A stretch of 33,005 bases of DNA, from positions 1 through 33,005 of the forward strand of contig CAYGYX010000016.1 of NCBI GenBank assembly GCA_964354255.1. Direction: 5' to 3'. How positions within the stretch are numbered: position 1 is the first letter of the stretch; each line of letters opens with the position of its first letter. The DNA comes from VGBK01 sp964354255 (lineage in GTDB: Bacteria; Actinomycetota; Acidimicrobiia; Spongiisociales; UBA11373). Made by a program: the position numbers and the translations under genes. The notes below the pieces were generated by a model. It did not search any database and was not told the origin of the DNA. It saw nothing but the letters and a program-made list of their open reading frames with translations. This document shows positions 16,318 through 24,592 of the stretch, piece after piece.

Positions 16318-17807
16318 GCAGGCGCCGCGATTACCTGAGCTTCTTCGGCAGAGGACGCAGCCGGAGAGACCTGGTGTTCGTGCGCGAGCCGGGCAGCCGG
16401 CGCCGCTGGCTGATCCCCGTCCTGCTCCTCGCCGCGGCCGGCGGCGCCGCCTGGTGGTGGTTCGCCCGACCCGGCCCGGAGCAACCCGACACCACCCCCG
16501 TCGGAGTCACCACCATGCCCACCATCATCTACCCGGAGAGCAGCAGCACCACCGGCGCCACCGAGGAGGAGGCCTCCTGCCCGCCGAGCGCCGACACCGT
16601 TCACTGGACCACGTTCCAGGCCACCTCCGAACGGACGGGATGCATCGAAGCGCCCACGATCACCCGCCCCGTCATCTTGTGGAAGGCGAAGGTCGGGGTG
16701 CAAGGCTGGCTCAACAACCCGGTGGTTGCCGACGACACCGTCTACGTCGGGAGCGCCGGCGACGTGCAGTTCGAGTCGGACACCGCCGACGGGGTCTACG
16801 CCATCGACCTGGCAGCCGGGACCCGGGTCTGGTTCTTCGCCGCCTCCCTCGACGTGAACGGCGTAGCCGTCTCCGACGGGGTGGTCGTCGCCACCGGGGA
16901 CGAAGGCCTGGTCTGGGGCATCGACGCGGCCGAAGGCCTGGGCCTCTGGACGGCCAACCTGGAAGCCGCCGTCTTCACCAACCCGCTCATCGTCGGCGGC
17001 CTGGCAGTGGTGGGTGACGGGTCCGGCACGATCAGCGCCTTCGACCTGGACACCGGGGAGCGCCGCTGGCGGGTGACGGTGCAGGGGGCGGTGCGGGGGG
17101 GAGCCGCCTCCGACGGCGAGCGCATCTACGTGATCAGCGAGGAACGCGACGCCGTCGCCCTCGACCTGGAGGGCACCGTCCTCTGGCAGCAGACCATCAG
17201 CGGACGCACCGGGGAAGGCGGGCAGGTGCGAGTCTTCGCCGCTCCCACCATTGCCGGCGACTTCCTGGTCATCTCCCTCGTGCGCGAGGACGTCTTCGCG
17301 GAACCGGCCTTGCTCGCCCTGGACCGCGAGACGGGCAACGTCGCCTGGCAAGCCGAGGACGCCGCCGGCATCAAGTCGGAGTGGGGCAACGTGCGCTCCT
17401 CCCCGGCGGTGGTGGGTGACCTCCTGGTCTACGGCGAGCCATACTCAGACCGCCTGGTGGCCTTGGGGATCGAGGATGGGCGCACCCGCTGGTCGGTCCA
17501 GGTGGGCCCCCTCTGTTACCCCCACTGGTCCTCGCCGGCTGTGGTGTCCGGGCAGGTGATCCTCCCCCGCTACGACGGCGGCCTCTACGCCGTCGCGCTG
17601 GCGACCAAGACCAAGGCCTGGTCCATCTACCTGGGCCAGCAAGCGCTGGACGGCGAGTTCCCCGCCGACTTCGGCGACGACTTCTGCGAGTGGCAACCGA
17701 AGGCAGGCGCCTCGGTGATCGCCTCCCCGGCGGTGGCCGACAACGGGGTGGTCGTCGTCGGGACCCTCGAGGGCTACCTGATGGCGGTGGGCGACGCCGA
17801 CTGGTGA
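16314..17807 (+). CDS. membrane-anchored PQQ-type beta-propeller protein
   Basis: The 497-residue protein has a basic cytoplasmic start (MSRRRDYLSFFGRGRSRRD), one membrane helix (about residues 35-50, WLIPVLLLAAAGGAAWWWF), a Thr/Ser-rich linker, then a PQQ/BamB-like beta-propeller from about residue 100 to the end. Blade motifs repeat as VYAIDLAAGTRVWFF, ISAFDLDTGERRWRV, LLALDRETGNVAWQA, LVALGIEDGRTRWSV and LYAVALATKTKAWSI, with SSPAVV repeats. There is no evidence that it is a PQQ enzyme; such propellers often serve as scaffolds or sensors outside the cell. Cysteines in the outer part (ASCPPS, ERTGC, LCYPHW, DFCEW) may form disulfides. Its ATG overlaps the TGA of the ceramidase-like gene, so the two are co-translated. 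Confidence 0.85.
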   Translation: MSRRRDYLSFFGRGRSRRDLVFVREPGSRRRWLIPVLLLAAAGGAAWWWFARPGPEQPDTTPVGVTTMPTIIYPESSSTTGATEEEASCPPSADTVHWTTFQATSERTGCIEAPTITRPVILWKAKVGVQGWLNNPVVADDTVYVGSAGDVQFESDTADGVYAIDLAAGTRVWFFAASLDVNGVAVSDGVVVATGDEGLVWGIDAAEGLGLWTANLEAAVFTNPLIVGGLAVVGDGSGTISAFDLDTGERRWRVTVQGAVRGGAASDGERIYVISEERDAVALDLEGTVLWQQTISGRTGEGGQVRVFAAPTIAGDFLVISLVREDVFAEPALLALDRETGNVAWQAEDAAGIKSEWGNVRSSPAVVGDLLVYGEPYSDRLVALGIEDGRTRWSVQVGPLCYPHWSSPAVVSGQVILPRYDGGLYAVALATKTKAWSIYLGQQALDGEFPADFGDDFCEWQPKAGASVIASPAVADNGVVVVGTLEGYLMAVGDADW

Positions 17808-17837
17808 GCCAGCGGGAGAGGCACGACCCGGCTCCTC

Positions 17838-17843
17838 TAGGCT
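17838..17843 (+). promoter_or_regulatory. candidate -10 box (TAGGCT) for leaderless MBL-hydrolase transcript
   Basis: TAGGCT ends seven bases before the GTG at 17851, and the intervening TCCGCCC is not a ribosome binding site. No -35 consensus is visible. Confidence 0.5.
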
Positions 17844-17850
17844 TCCGCCC

Positions 17851-18666
17851 GTGCCCGACGCCTACGACTGGATCGACCACGGCCGAGGGGTCTTCTCCAA
17901 GCGCTATCCATCCCTCGACCTCAACATCGGCGTCGTCGTCTGCAGCGAGGGTGTGCTGGTGGTGGACACCCGGGCCCACCATCAGCAGGCTCGGGAGCTG
18001 CTCGACGATCTGACGTGCATCACCCCACACCCGGTGCGCTGGGTGGTGAACACCCACCACCACTGGGACCACACCTTCGGTAACGGCGCCCTCGTCCCCA
18101 CTCCCATCTGGGGGCACGACCGCTGCGCCGAGGCCCTGCGCCTGCGCGGCGAACGCATGCGCCGGGAGGCCAGAGAGTGGTTCCCGGCCCATGCCGAGCT
18201 CTTCGACGAGGTGGTGATCACCCCGCCCGACCACACCTTCTCCCAGGCGGCCGACCTCACCCTCGAGGGCCGGGTGGTGGAGCTTCGCTACCTGGGCCGC
18301 GGCCACACCGACAACGACATCGCGGTAGCCGTACCCGACGCCGGGGTCCTGTTCGCCGGGGACCTCATCGAGGAGAGCGGCCCGCCCTATTTCCAGGACT
18401 CGTACCCGCTGGAGTGGCCCGACACCGTCGCCGCCTTGCTGGAGATGGTGCAGGGCCCGGTGGTGCCGGGGCACGGGTCCGTGGTCGATCGCGCCTTCGT
18501 TGCCGCCCAGCAGCAGGACCTCGCCGAAGTGGCTCGCCTCGCCGTCGAGCGCCACGCGGCGGGCATGACCGCCGAGCACGCCGCCGCGACCGGAGGGCCC
18601 TTTCCCTCCGATGCCCTGGAGGCCGCCTTTGCCCGGGTATGGCCGGGCCTGGAGTTGGGGGGCTAG
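17851..18666 (+). CDS. MBL-fold metallo-hydrolase
   Basis: The 271-residue protein has the metallo-beta-lactamase fold metal-binding motif HxHxDH as THHHWDH (His69, His71, Asp73, His74). A further metal His lies in GRGHTDND, the bridging Asp in LFAGDLIEESGPPYF, and the last His in VVPGHGSVVD. It would be a cytoplasmic zinc hydrolase; members act on lactones, thioesters, beta-lactams or phosphodiesters, and the substrate cannot be told from sequence. No signal peptide is present, which argues against a beta-lactamase. The GTG start is supported by TAGGCT seven bases upstream. The next gene, an alpha/beta hydrolase, follows immediately, suggesting a two-gene unit. Confidence 0.88.
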   Translation: MPDAYDWIDHGRGVFSKRYPSLDLNIGVVVCSEGVLVVDTRAHHQQARELLDDLTCITPHPVRWVVNTHHHWDHTFGNGALVPTPIWGHDRCAEALRLRGERMRREAREWFPAHAELFDEVVITPPDHTFSQAADLTLEGRVVELRYLGRGHTDNDIAVAVPDAGVLFAGDLIEESGPPYFQDSYPLEWPDTVAALLEMVQGPVVPGHGSVVDRAFVAAQQQDLAEVARLAVERHAAGMTAEHAAATGGPFPSDALEAAFARVWPGLELGG

Positions 18667-18671
18667 GCGGC

Positions 18672-19550
18672 TTGATCCCCTCCTGGTTCACCAGCGCCCT
18701 CGCGACCCCGCGTCGGGAGGGCACCGTCGACGCCGACGGATGTCCCATCCACTACTTCGACTGGGGTGACGAGGGCGCCCCCGGCCTCGTCTTCATCCAC
18801 GGCGGAGCGGCCCACGCCCACTGGTGGTCGTTCCTCGCCCCGCTCTTCACCTATCGGTGGCGGGTGGTGGCCTTCGACCTCAGCGGCCACGGCGACAGCG
18901 GACGGCGGGTCGCCTACTCCCCGGAGGCCTGGGCCGGTGAGGCCGCGGCCGTGGTGCAACGCGCCGCCTTCCCCGGCCCGCCGGTGATCGTCGGGCACAG
19001 CCTGGGCGGCCTGGTCGCCATCCAGGCGGCCCTCGACCACTGCCCCGAACTGGCCGGGGTAGTGCTGGTGGACGCGGCCGTGCGCCGGCCCGACCCGGAG
19101 TCGCCGGAGGGGGGACGCGGCCAGGCCTTCCGCTCCCCGGGGACCTACCCCACCCTGGAGGAGGCGCGGGAGCACTTCCGGCTCATCCCGGAGCAGCCCA
19201 TGGTCCCCCCCTTCATCATCGACCACATCGCCCGCCACTCCCTGCGTCGGGACGCCGAGGGCTGGACCTGGAAGTTCGATCCGGCGGTGTTCCGTCAGCC
19301 CCGGTTGCACATGGGCGAGCGCCTGGCGGCGGCCCGCTGCCGGCTCGCCCTCTTCTACGGAGAGCGCAGTGCCATCCTCTCCCCCGACACCGCCGCCTAC
19401 ATGTCCGAGTTGATGGGCGGGCGAGCCCCGGTGATTGCCATCCCGGAGGCCCACCACCACCTGGTGCTCGACCATCCCCTGGCCTTCGTGGCCGCCTTGC
19501 GCACGCTCCTGCTCGACTGGGAGCACTCCACGCCGCGGCAGGAGAGCTGA
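18672..19550 (+). CDS. alpha/beta hydrolase
   Basis: The 292-residue protein is a canonical alpha/beta-hydrolase: oxyanion loop FIHGGAAHAHWW, FDLSGHGDSG, nucleophile Ser110 in GHSLGG, an acidic residue probably in LFYGERSAILSPDTA, and catalytic His among His261-263 in EAHHHLVLDHP. It likely cleaves a small ester, lactone or epoxide in the cytoplasm. The start is uncertain. TTG at 18672 gives the family-like N-terminus IPSWFTSALATPRR and is preceded by a G-rich stretch. An in-frame ATG at 18639 would overlap the MBL gene by 28 bases. It is close behind the MBL-fold gene and ends 25 bases from the convergent permease gene. Confidence 0.85.
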   Translation: MIPSWFTSALATPRREGTVDADGCPIHYFDWGDEGAPGLVFIHGGAAHAHWWSFLAPLFTYRWRVVAFDLSGHGDSGRRVAYSPEAWAGEAAAVVQRAAFPGPPVIVGHSLGGLVAIQAALDHCPELAGVVLVDAAVRRPDPESPEGGRGQAFRSPGTYPTLEEAREHFRLIPEQPMVPPFIIDHIARHSLRRDAEGWTWKFDPAVFRQPRLHMGERLAAARCRLALFYGERSAILSPDTAAYMSELMGGRAPVIAIPEAHHHLVLDHPLAFVAALRTLLLDWEHSTPRQES

Positions 19551-19553
19551 GAG

Positions 19554-19572
19554 CCGGTCCCTCTCGGGCCGG
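19554..19572. terminator. possible bidirectional stem-loop between convergent genes
   Basis: CCGGTCCC (19554-19561) can pair with GGGCCGG (19566-19572), with one bulged T and a four-base loop. It sits in the 25-base space between the convergent stops at 19550 and 19576. No T-run follows, so it is not a classic intrinsic terminator. Confidence 0.35.
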
Positions 19573-19575
19573 CAG

Positions 19576-22143
19576 CTACTCGTAGGAGATGGCGTCGAGC
19601 ACGTCGAGGCGCGAGCCCCGCCAGCCGGGGATCACCGAGGCGAGCACCCCGCCCAGGGCGGCCAGCACCAGGTAGACGGCCAGGTTCCCCCAGGGCACGG
19701 CCACCTGCAGGCCGGCGCCGATGGCGGCGACTACCGCCACCCCCAGGCCCACCCCGACCACCATGCCGATCACCGCCCCGAAGACGGCGATGAGCACCGC
19801 CTCCCAGCGGATCATGCGCCGCACCTGGCGGCGGGTCATACCGACCGCCCGGAGCAGGCCGATCTCCCGCTTACGCTCCATGATCGACAGGGCCAGGGTG
19901 TTGGCGATGCCGAGCAGGGCGATGACGATGGCCATGGCCAGCATGCCGGTGAGCACGTTGAGTATCAGGTCGAGCTGCGAGGCCACCTTGTCCACGTATT
20001 CCTCGGCGTTGTTCAGCTCGGCGTTGGGGTAGTCGGCGATGATCGCCTCCAGGGTGGGACGCACCGCCTCCCGATCGACGCCATCCTCCAGGAGGGTGAT
20101 GACCATCTGGTCGCGGTCCCACTCGTAGTGAGAGGTGAAGGCATCGAGGGAGATCACCACGTCGCTCTGGAAGAGGTCGGCCCCATACACGGCCACCACC
20201 TGGAGGTCCTCGACCGCGCCGTCGGGAAACTCGACGGGGAAGGAATCGCCCACCGCCAGGCCCTCCTCGGCGGCGAAGCCCTCGTGCAGCATCACCGTCC
20301 CCGGTCGGGCCAGGTCGGCAAAATCCCCCGAGGACACGCCGAGGCGAACCACCTCGTCGGCCCCCTGGTCGACGCCGATCAGGTACTCAACCCCGGCCTG
20401 GACCCCGTACCCGGTGCCGATATCCTCGCCGCTCCCCGGCACCCGCCATTCGCCGAGTCGGTAGGTGGAGGCCACCGCCACCTCCGGCAGGGAGCGCAGG
20501 CGGGAGGCGATCTCCGGGCTCAGCCCGCCGGTGAATGGGTTGCCCTGGGAGCTGGGCTGGACCTGGTACTCACCGATGATCTCATCGCGCACCGTTCCCT
20601 CGATGCTGCGCTTGGCCGAGGCGACGATGGTGGCCACCACCGTGACCAGGGCCACCCCGATCATCAGGGCCGAGGCGGTGGCCGCCATGCGCCGCGGCTT
20701 GCGCACCGCGTTCTCCCGGGAGAGGCGCCCGGTGACGCCGAAGGCCCGGGGAAGGGGGCTGCCCACCACCCGCCCGAACTGGCGGGCGAATAGGGGAGCC
20801 ACCGTCGACACCCCGATGAAGGTGACGCCGGCCCCGATCCCGGTGATGAGCAGGGGACTACCCAGCTCGGTGTAGAGACCGACCAGCAGCATGACGACCC
20901 CCAGCGCCACGATCCCGGCCCCCACTGCCGCCCGCAGCCGCAGCGACTTGAAGTAGGTGGACTCCAATTCCCGCAGGGCGGCGACCGGGGGGATCTTCGA
21001 CGCCTTGCGGGCGGGGAGGATGGCCGACAGCACGGTCACCACCGTGCCCACCGCCATCGCCACGATCACGGTGCGAGGCAGCACGGTCAGGCTGCCCTGG
21101 GGGAAGTCGATGCCGATCGCGGCGAGCAGGACGCGCAGGCCCACCGCCAGCGCCACCCCCACTCCTACCCCCACGGCCGAGGCCAGCAGGCCGACGACCA
21201 GGGCCTCCAGGATGACCAGCCAGGTGATCTGGCGGCCGGTGGCCCCGACGGCCCGCAGCATCCCCAGCTCCCGGGTCCGCTGGGCCACCACGATGCGGTA
21301 GGTGTTCTGGATGAGAAAGGCCCCGACGAAGATCCCGATGCCGGCGAAGGCGAGCAGCAGGGTGTTGAAGAAGCCGACTGCCGACTCCACCCCTTCCCGA
21401 CCCTCCTCGATCTGCTCGCTGGCCAGGATGGCCTCAGTCCCCTCGGGGAGCACCCCTTCCACCGTCTGCCGAACGTCCTCCGCGTCGGCCCCCTCGGCGG
21501 CGACGACGGCGATCTGGCTGTACTCGTCCACGAAGCCGAGGAAGAGCTGAGCGGTGTCGACGTCGAAGAGCACCACGGTGGCTCCGAGGAGGTTGTCGGC
21601 GTCGCCGTAGCCGGCGGTGCCGACCACCGTGAAGGTCCTGGTCCCGGAGGGCAAGAGGAGGTCGATCGAGTCGCCCAGGGCAAACTCGTACTTGCGGGCG
21701 GTGAAGACGTCGATGGCCACCTCGAGCGGGCCCTGCGGGGCCCGGCCCTCGCGCAGCACCACCTCGGTGAGTTCGGCTTCGGCCTCGCTCCACGAGAACG
21801 CCAGGTTGGGCGGCCCCATGCCGCCGATGGGCCGGCCTTCCTTGTCGAGGGGCTGGGCGATGCCCTGCACCGAGGGCAGGACGCTTGCCACGCCGGGGAG
21901 CGCCTCCAGGGTCTCCACCAGCGACTCCGGCACCCGCCCGGCCTCGTAGCCGAACTCGACGTCGGCCCGCACCACCACGTCGACGTTGCTCTCCTGCTCG
22001 AAGAGCACGTCGAAGGCGTCCTTCAGGGTGTCGGTGAAGACGTACGACCCGGCGATGAAGGCGACGCCGAGGATGATGGCCGTGGCCATGAGGAACAGGC
22101 GCCCCTTGTGCCCCATGGCGCCCTTCAGTGCCAGGCGCAGCAC
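19576..22143 (-). CDS. ABC transporter permease, MacB/FtsX family, two FtsX domains
   Basis: The 855-residue permease has an N-terminal membrane helix (about residues 15-37, LFLMATAIILGVAFIAGSYVF), a large extracytoplasmic domain to about residue 260, and an FtsX-type helix bundle (residues 260-400) with QRTRELGMLRAVGAT. Two further helices and a second extracytoplasmic domain follow, then a second FtsX bundle near the C-terminus with ERKREIGLLRAVGMTRRQV. This duplicated layout is typical of actinobacterial exporters or mechanotransmission permeases working with a LolD/MacB-type ATPase. It starts GTG one base after the ATPase stop, in the order DUF4342, ATPase, permease. Substrate (lipid, lipoprotein, peptide or drug) is not evident. 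Confidence 0.9.
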   Translation of the reverse strand: MLRLALKGAMGHKGRLFLMATAIILGVAFIAGSYVFTDTLKDAFDVLFEQESNVDVVVRADVEFGYEAGRVPESLVETLEALPGVASVLPSVQGIAQPLDKEGRPIGGMGPPNLAFSWSEAEAELTEVVLREGRAPQGPLEVAIDVFTARKYEFALGDSIDLLLPSGTRTFTVVGTAGYGDADNLLGATVVLFDVDTAQLFLGFVDEYSQIAVVAAEGADAEDVRQTVEGVLPEGTEAILASEQIEEGREGVESAVGFFNTLLLAFAGIGIFVGAFLIQNTYRIVVAQRTRELGMLRAVGATGRQITWLVILEALVVGLLASAVGVGVGVALAVGLRVLLAAIGIDFPQGSLTVLPRTVIVAMAVGTVVTVLSAILPARKASKIPPVAALRELESTYFKSLRLRAAVGAGIVALGVVMLLVGLYTELGSPLLITGIGAGVTFIGVSTVAPLFARQFGRVVGSPLPRAFGVTGRLSRENAVRKPRRMAATASALMIGVALVTVVATIVASAKRSIEGTVRDEIIGEYQVQPSSQGNPFTGGLSPEIASRLRSLPEVAVASTYRLGEWRVPGSGEDIGTGYGVQAGVEYLIGVDQGADEVVRLGVSSGDFADLARPGTVMLHEGFAAEEGLAVGDSFPVEFPDGAVEDLQVVAVYGADLFQSDVVISLDAFTSHYEWDRDQMVITLLEDGVDREAVRPTLEAIIADYPNAELNNAEEYVDKVASQLDLILNVLTGMLAMAIVIALLGIANTLALSIMERKREIGLLRAVGMTRRQVRRMIRWEAVLIAVFGAVIGMVVGVGLGVAVVAAIGAGLQVAVPWGNLAVYLVLAALGGVLASVIPGWRGSRLDVLDAISYE

Positions 22144-22144
22144 G

Positions 22145-22873
22145 TCAGCCCCCCAGCGCCTTCATCCGATCGAGGATGGCGTCGGCGGTCGGCGCCTCCA
22201 TCTCGTCGATCTGGCGCCCGTCGGCCAGAAAGACCACCCTATCGGCGAAGGCAGCCACCTTGGGGTCGTGGGTGACCATCACGATGGTCTGCCCGAACTC
22301 GTCCACCGCCCGCCGCAGGAAGCGCATCAGCTCGCCGGATGCCTTCGAGTCGAGGTTCCCCGACGGCTCGTCGGCGAAGACGATCTCGGGCCGTGACACC
22401 AGGGCCCGCGCCGCGGCCACCCGCTGCACTTGGCCGCCCGACAGTTCGGCGGGACGGTGGCTGAGGCGGTCGCGCAGGCCCATGGTGTCCACCACCGTGT
22501 CGAACCAGGGGCGGTCGAGGTCATCGCCGGCGATGTCGATGGGCAGCGTGATGTTCTCGGCGGCGTCGAGGGTAGGTATCAAGTTGAAGGCCTGGAAGAC
22601 GAACCCCACCTTCTGGCGGCGGAGCAGGGTGAGCTGACGATCGTTGAGGTCGCCGAGGCGGGTCTCACCGATGTAGGCGCTGCCCGACGTGAGCGAGTCG
22701 AGGCCGGCGACGCAGTGCAGCAGCGTCGACTTGCCCGACCCGGAGGGGCCCATGATGGCGGTGCAACGGCCCTTCTCGAACGAGACCGACATGTCGTCGA
22801 GGGCGCGCACTGCGGTGTCGCCCTCGCCGTAGACCTTGCTGGCGTTCTCCACCCGGGCGGCAACGGCGTCCAT
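22145..22873 (-). CDS. ABC transporter ATP-binding protein, LolD/MacB type
   Basis: The 242-residue ATPase has Walker A GPSGSGKST, Q-loop FVFQAFNLIPTLDAAENI, signature LSGGQVQRVAAARAL, Walker B IVFADEPSGNLD, and the H-loop in IVMVTHDPKVA. It powers the two-domain FtsX-type permease encoded one base downstream. An ATG at 22873 overlaps the upstream TGA by one base (TGATG), and a GTG one codon earlier is also possible. I took the ATG. No regulator is fused to it. Confidence 0.94.
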   Translation of the reverse strand: MDAVAARVENASKVYGEGDTAVRALDDMSVSFEKGRCTAIMGPSGSGKSTLLHCVAGLDSLTSGSAYIGETRLGDLNDRQLTLLRRQKVGFVFQAFNLIPTLDAAENITLPIDIAGDDLDRPWFDTVVDTMGLRDRLSHRPAELSGGQVQRVAAARALVSRPEIVFADEPSGNLDSKASGELMRFLRRAVDEFGQTIVMVTHDPKVAAFADRVVFLADGRQIDEMEAPTADAILDRMKALGG

Positions 22874-23136
22874 CACGAGCCGTCCTTGCGCTGCACGCGA
22901 ATGGTGCAGTTGGTCACCATGGCGGCAATGGCCCCGACCGCCGCCAGCACCGGCAGCAAGAGGGCCCCGACCACCCCGATGGTGAGGGGGATCTCGATGA
23001 GGGTCTTGCCCTCTTCGTTGTCGATGATGATGCGGCGGATGTTGCCCTCGCGGATGAGCTCCTTGACCTTGGCGATCAACTCCTCACCCTTCACCTGGAA
23101 CTCGTCCATGCGGCTCTTGTCGCCCTGATCAGTCAT
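22873..23136 (-). CDS. DUF4342 family small membrane protein
   Basis: The 87-residue protein has the DUF4342 pattern: a charged helix (MDEFQVKGEELIAKVKELIREGNIRRIIIDNEEGKTLIEIP), then a hydrophobic LTIGVVGALLLPVLAAVGAIAAMV segment long enough to be one or two membrane passes, then TNCTIRVQRKDGS. The ATG at 23136 was chosen because GAGGAG lies seven to eight bases upstream; a longer upstream frame lacks this signal. It is the first gene of the ABC operon, and its TGA overlaps the ATPase start. Its function is unknown, but its position suggests a partner or regulator of the transporter. Confidence 0.85.
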   Translation of the reverse strand: MTDQGDKSRMDEFQVKGEELIAKVKELIREGNIRRIIIDNEEGKTLIEIPLTIGVVGALLLPVLAAVGAIAAMVTNCTIRVQRKDGS

Positions 23137-23350
23137 GTCGGTCTCCTCTGCGTCTTCGGCCGGCACGTGCCACCGAACAACCGCGATGGTAGGGGCAGCC
23201 CGGGGCAAGCCCTGTCACGGCCTGGCCCTCTGCGACCCCCGCGGGTGCTTCCACGCTGGACCAGCGGACGCTACCGGGGGCGGGTGACGCCGAGCGCGCC
23301 TCGGCGTGAACGGCGGGTGAATCTCCGCGGAGGCTAACCGAGGAAGCGGC

Positions 23351-23378
23351 TTGACATCCCAGCACTTGCCGCTAGCGT
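23351..23378 (+). promoter_or_regulatory. promoter with consensus -35 TTGACA and -10 TAGCGT
   Basis: TTGACA (23351-23356) and TAGCGT (23373-23378) are separated by 16 bases, the best-formed promoter in the window. The -10 box ends seven bases before the GTG at 23386, which would make the message leaderless. It overlaps the palindrome at 23380-23398. Confidence 0.7.
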
Positions 23379-23379
23379 G

Positions 23380-23398
23380 AACTTTGTGGAGCAAAGTT
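23380..23398 (+). promoter_or_regulatory. palindromic operator AACTTTG-N5-CAAAGTT
   Basis: Perfect 7-bp inverted arms with a five-base spacer cover the predicted transcription start and the first codons. The winged-helix regulator encoded at 24059 in the same operon is the natural candidate to bind here and repress its own operon (inference). Confidence 0.65.
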
Positions 23399-24066
23399 AC
23401 CGAGGAGCCAGGTCCACGTCCACCCCCGACCTCAAGTCCATCGAAAGGGCCTCGTTCCGGGCGACCGTCGACGACGGGCTCTGGGACCTCCTCCTGGCAA
23501 GCATCGTGGCCATGTTCGCGCTCGCCCCCCTGGTCAGCTCGTCGCTCGGGGACTTCTGGAGTTCGGCGGTCTTCCTACCGATCTGGGCGGTCGTCTACGG
23601 CGTGGTCGTCCTGGTCAAGCGGCGGGTGGTGAAGCCCCGCGTCGGCCTGGTGAAGTTCGGAGCAGACCGGCGCCGGCGCATGCTCCGGCTCTCCTGGGCC
23701 ATGGTGGCCGTCAACGTTGTCATGCTCGGCGTAGGGATCGCCGTTGCCATCGCCGCCGAGAAGGGCGCCGGAGCCGGGCTCATCTACCCCATCTCCCTGG
23801 GGGTGGTCGCCCTCGCGTTGTTCTCCGTCGGAGCCTGCGCGCTGGGAATCCCGCGGCTGTTCGCCTACGGCGTACTGCTCGCCGGGGCACCCCTGGTGGG
23901 GGAATGGCTCTGGCGCGCCGGCCGCGCTTCTCACCACGGCTTCCCGGTGGTGTTCGGGGCAGCGGCGGCCGCGATCGCCGTCACCGGGACGGCCCGCTTC
24001 CTCCAGGTGCTACGCCGCCACCCCACCCGGGAGCCGGAGCCGGAGCTCCTCCTCAACGATGACTGA
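23386..24066 (+). CDS. multi-pass membrane protein, unknown, co-operonic with a winged-helix regulator
   Basis: The 226-residue protein starts with a soluble segment (SIERASFRATVDDGLWDLLLASIV) followed by about six hydrophobic helices: FALAPLVSSSLGDFW region, AVFLPIWAVVYGVVVLV, MVAVNVVMLGVGIAVAIAA, ISLGVVALALFSVGACAL, FAYGVLLAGAPLVGEWLW and FGAAAAAIAVTGTARFL. A basic KRRVVKPRVGLVKFGADRRRR loop follows helix two. No enzyme motif is seen. A GTG at 23377 would add three residues but lies within the promoter -10. GTG 23386 is preferred because TAGCGT ends seven bases upstream and the message would then be leaderless. It overlaps the regulator gene by eight bases, so the pair probably works as membrane protein plus transcription factor. 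Confidence 0.72.
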   Translation: MEQSYRGARSTSTPDLKSIERASFRATVDDGLWDLLLASIVAMFALAPLVSSSLGDFWSSAVFLPIWAVVYGVVVLVKRRVVKPRVGLVKFGADRRRRMLRLSWAMVAVNVVMLGVGIAVAIAAEKGAGAGLIYPISLGVVALALFSVGACALGIPRLFAYGVLLAGAPLVGEWLWRAGRASHHGFPVVFGAAAAAIAVTGTARFLQVLRRHPTREPEPELLLNDD

Positions 24067-24430
24067 CGAACCGCCCGGGCAGGAAGGCCCGGCCAACCTC
24101 GATCCCGTCATCCACGCCCCCGCCAGGCTGTCGCTGATGACCCACCTGTTTGTGGTGGATGGGGCCGACGCCACGTTCCTCCTGAACCGGACCGGTCTCA
24201 CCTGGGGCAACCTGGCCACCCACCTGCGCAAGCTGGAGGGCGCCGGGTACGTGCTTATCAGCAAGGAATTCCTGGGCCGCCGCCCCCGCACCGTCATCGC
24301 CATGACCCCGGCAGGCCGAGCTGCCTTCGACAAGTACCGGGCTGCCATGCAGCAGATGCTGGCGGCTCCCTCCTCCACGCCGCCGACGACGCGGGCGCCG
24401 GGCCACCGCGGCCGGGGTCCGGCCCACTGA
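24059..24430 (+). CDS. MarR-like winged-helix transcriptional regulator
   Basis: The 123-residue protein has a winged-helix DNA-binding pattern: LMTHLFVVDGADATFLLNRTGLTWGNLATHLRKLEGAGYVLISKEFLGRRPRT with recognition helix around WGNLATHLRKLE, a wing at GRRPRTVIAMT, and TPAGRAAFDKYRAAM. It resembles the short ArsR/MarR-type 'HTH_34' regulators usually paired with small membrane proteins. Its ATG overlaps the last codons of the membrane-protein gene (ATGACTGA). It probably binds the palindrome at 23380-23398 and autoregulates; the ligand is unknown. Confidence 0.82.
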   Translation: MTDEPPGQEGPANLDPVIHAPARLSLMTHLFVVDGADATFLLNRTGLTWGNLATHLRKLEGAGYVLISKEFLGRRPRTVIAMTPAGRAAFDKYRAAMQQMLAAPSSTPPTTRAPGHRGRGPAH

Positions 24431-24592
24431 CATGGTCGGCGGGGTATCGCCCAGCTCGAGTCGGCCCATCAAGACGGAACCGAGAACTCCAGTCCGGCTG
24501 CGACCAGACATGGACAGGACACCACCACTGCTCGGCGTGTCACCCTCCCCACTGTTGCCGGCAACCTGCACTCCGCCGCGGCAGGCAGCGCT

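Noticed and set aside
15768..17807. A single open frame reading through the first N gap into the PQQ-type propeller, as if a 679-residue fusion
   Set aside because: It depends on translating N bases. The ATGA overlap at 16314 and the collapsed overlap give a better two-gene model.
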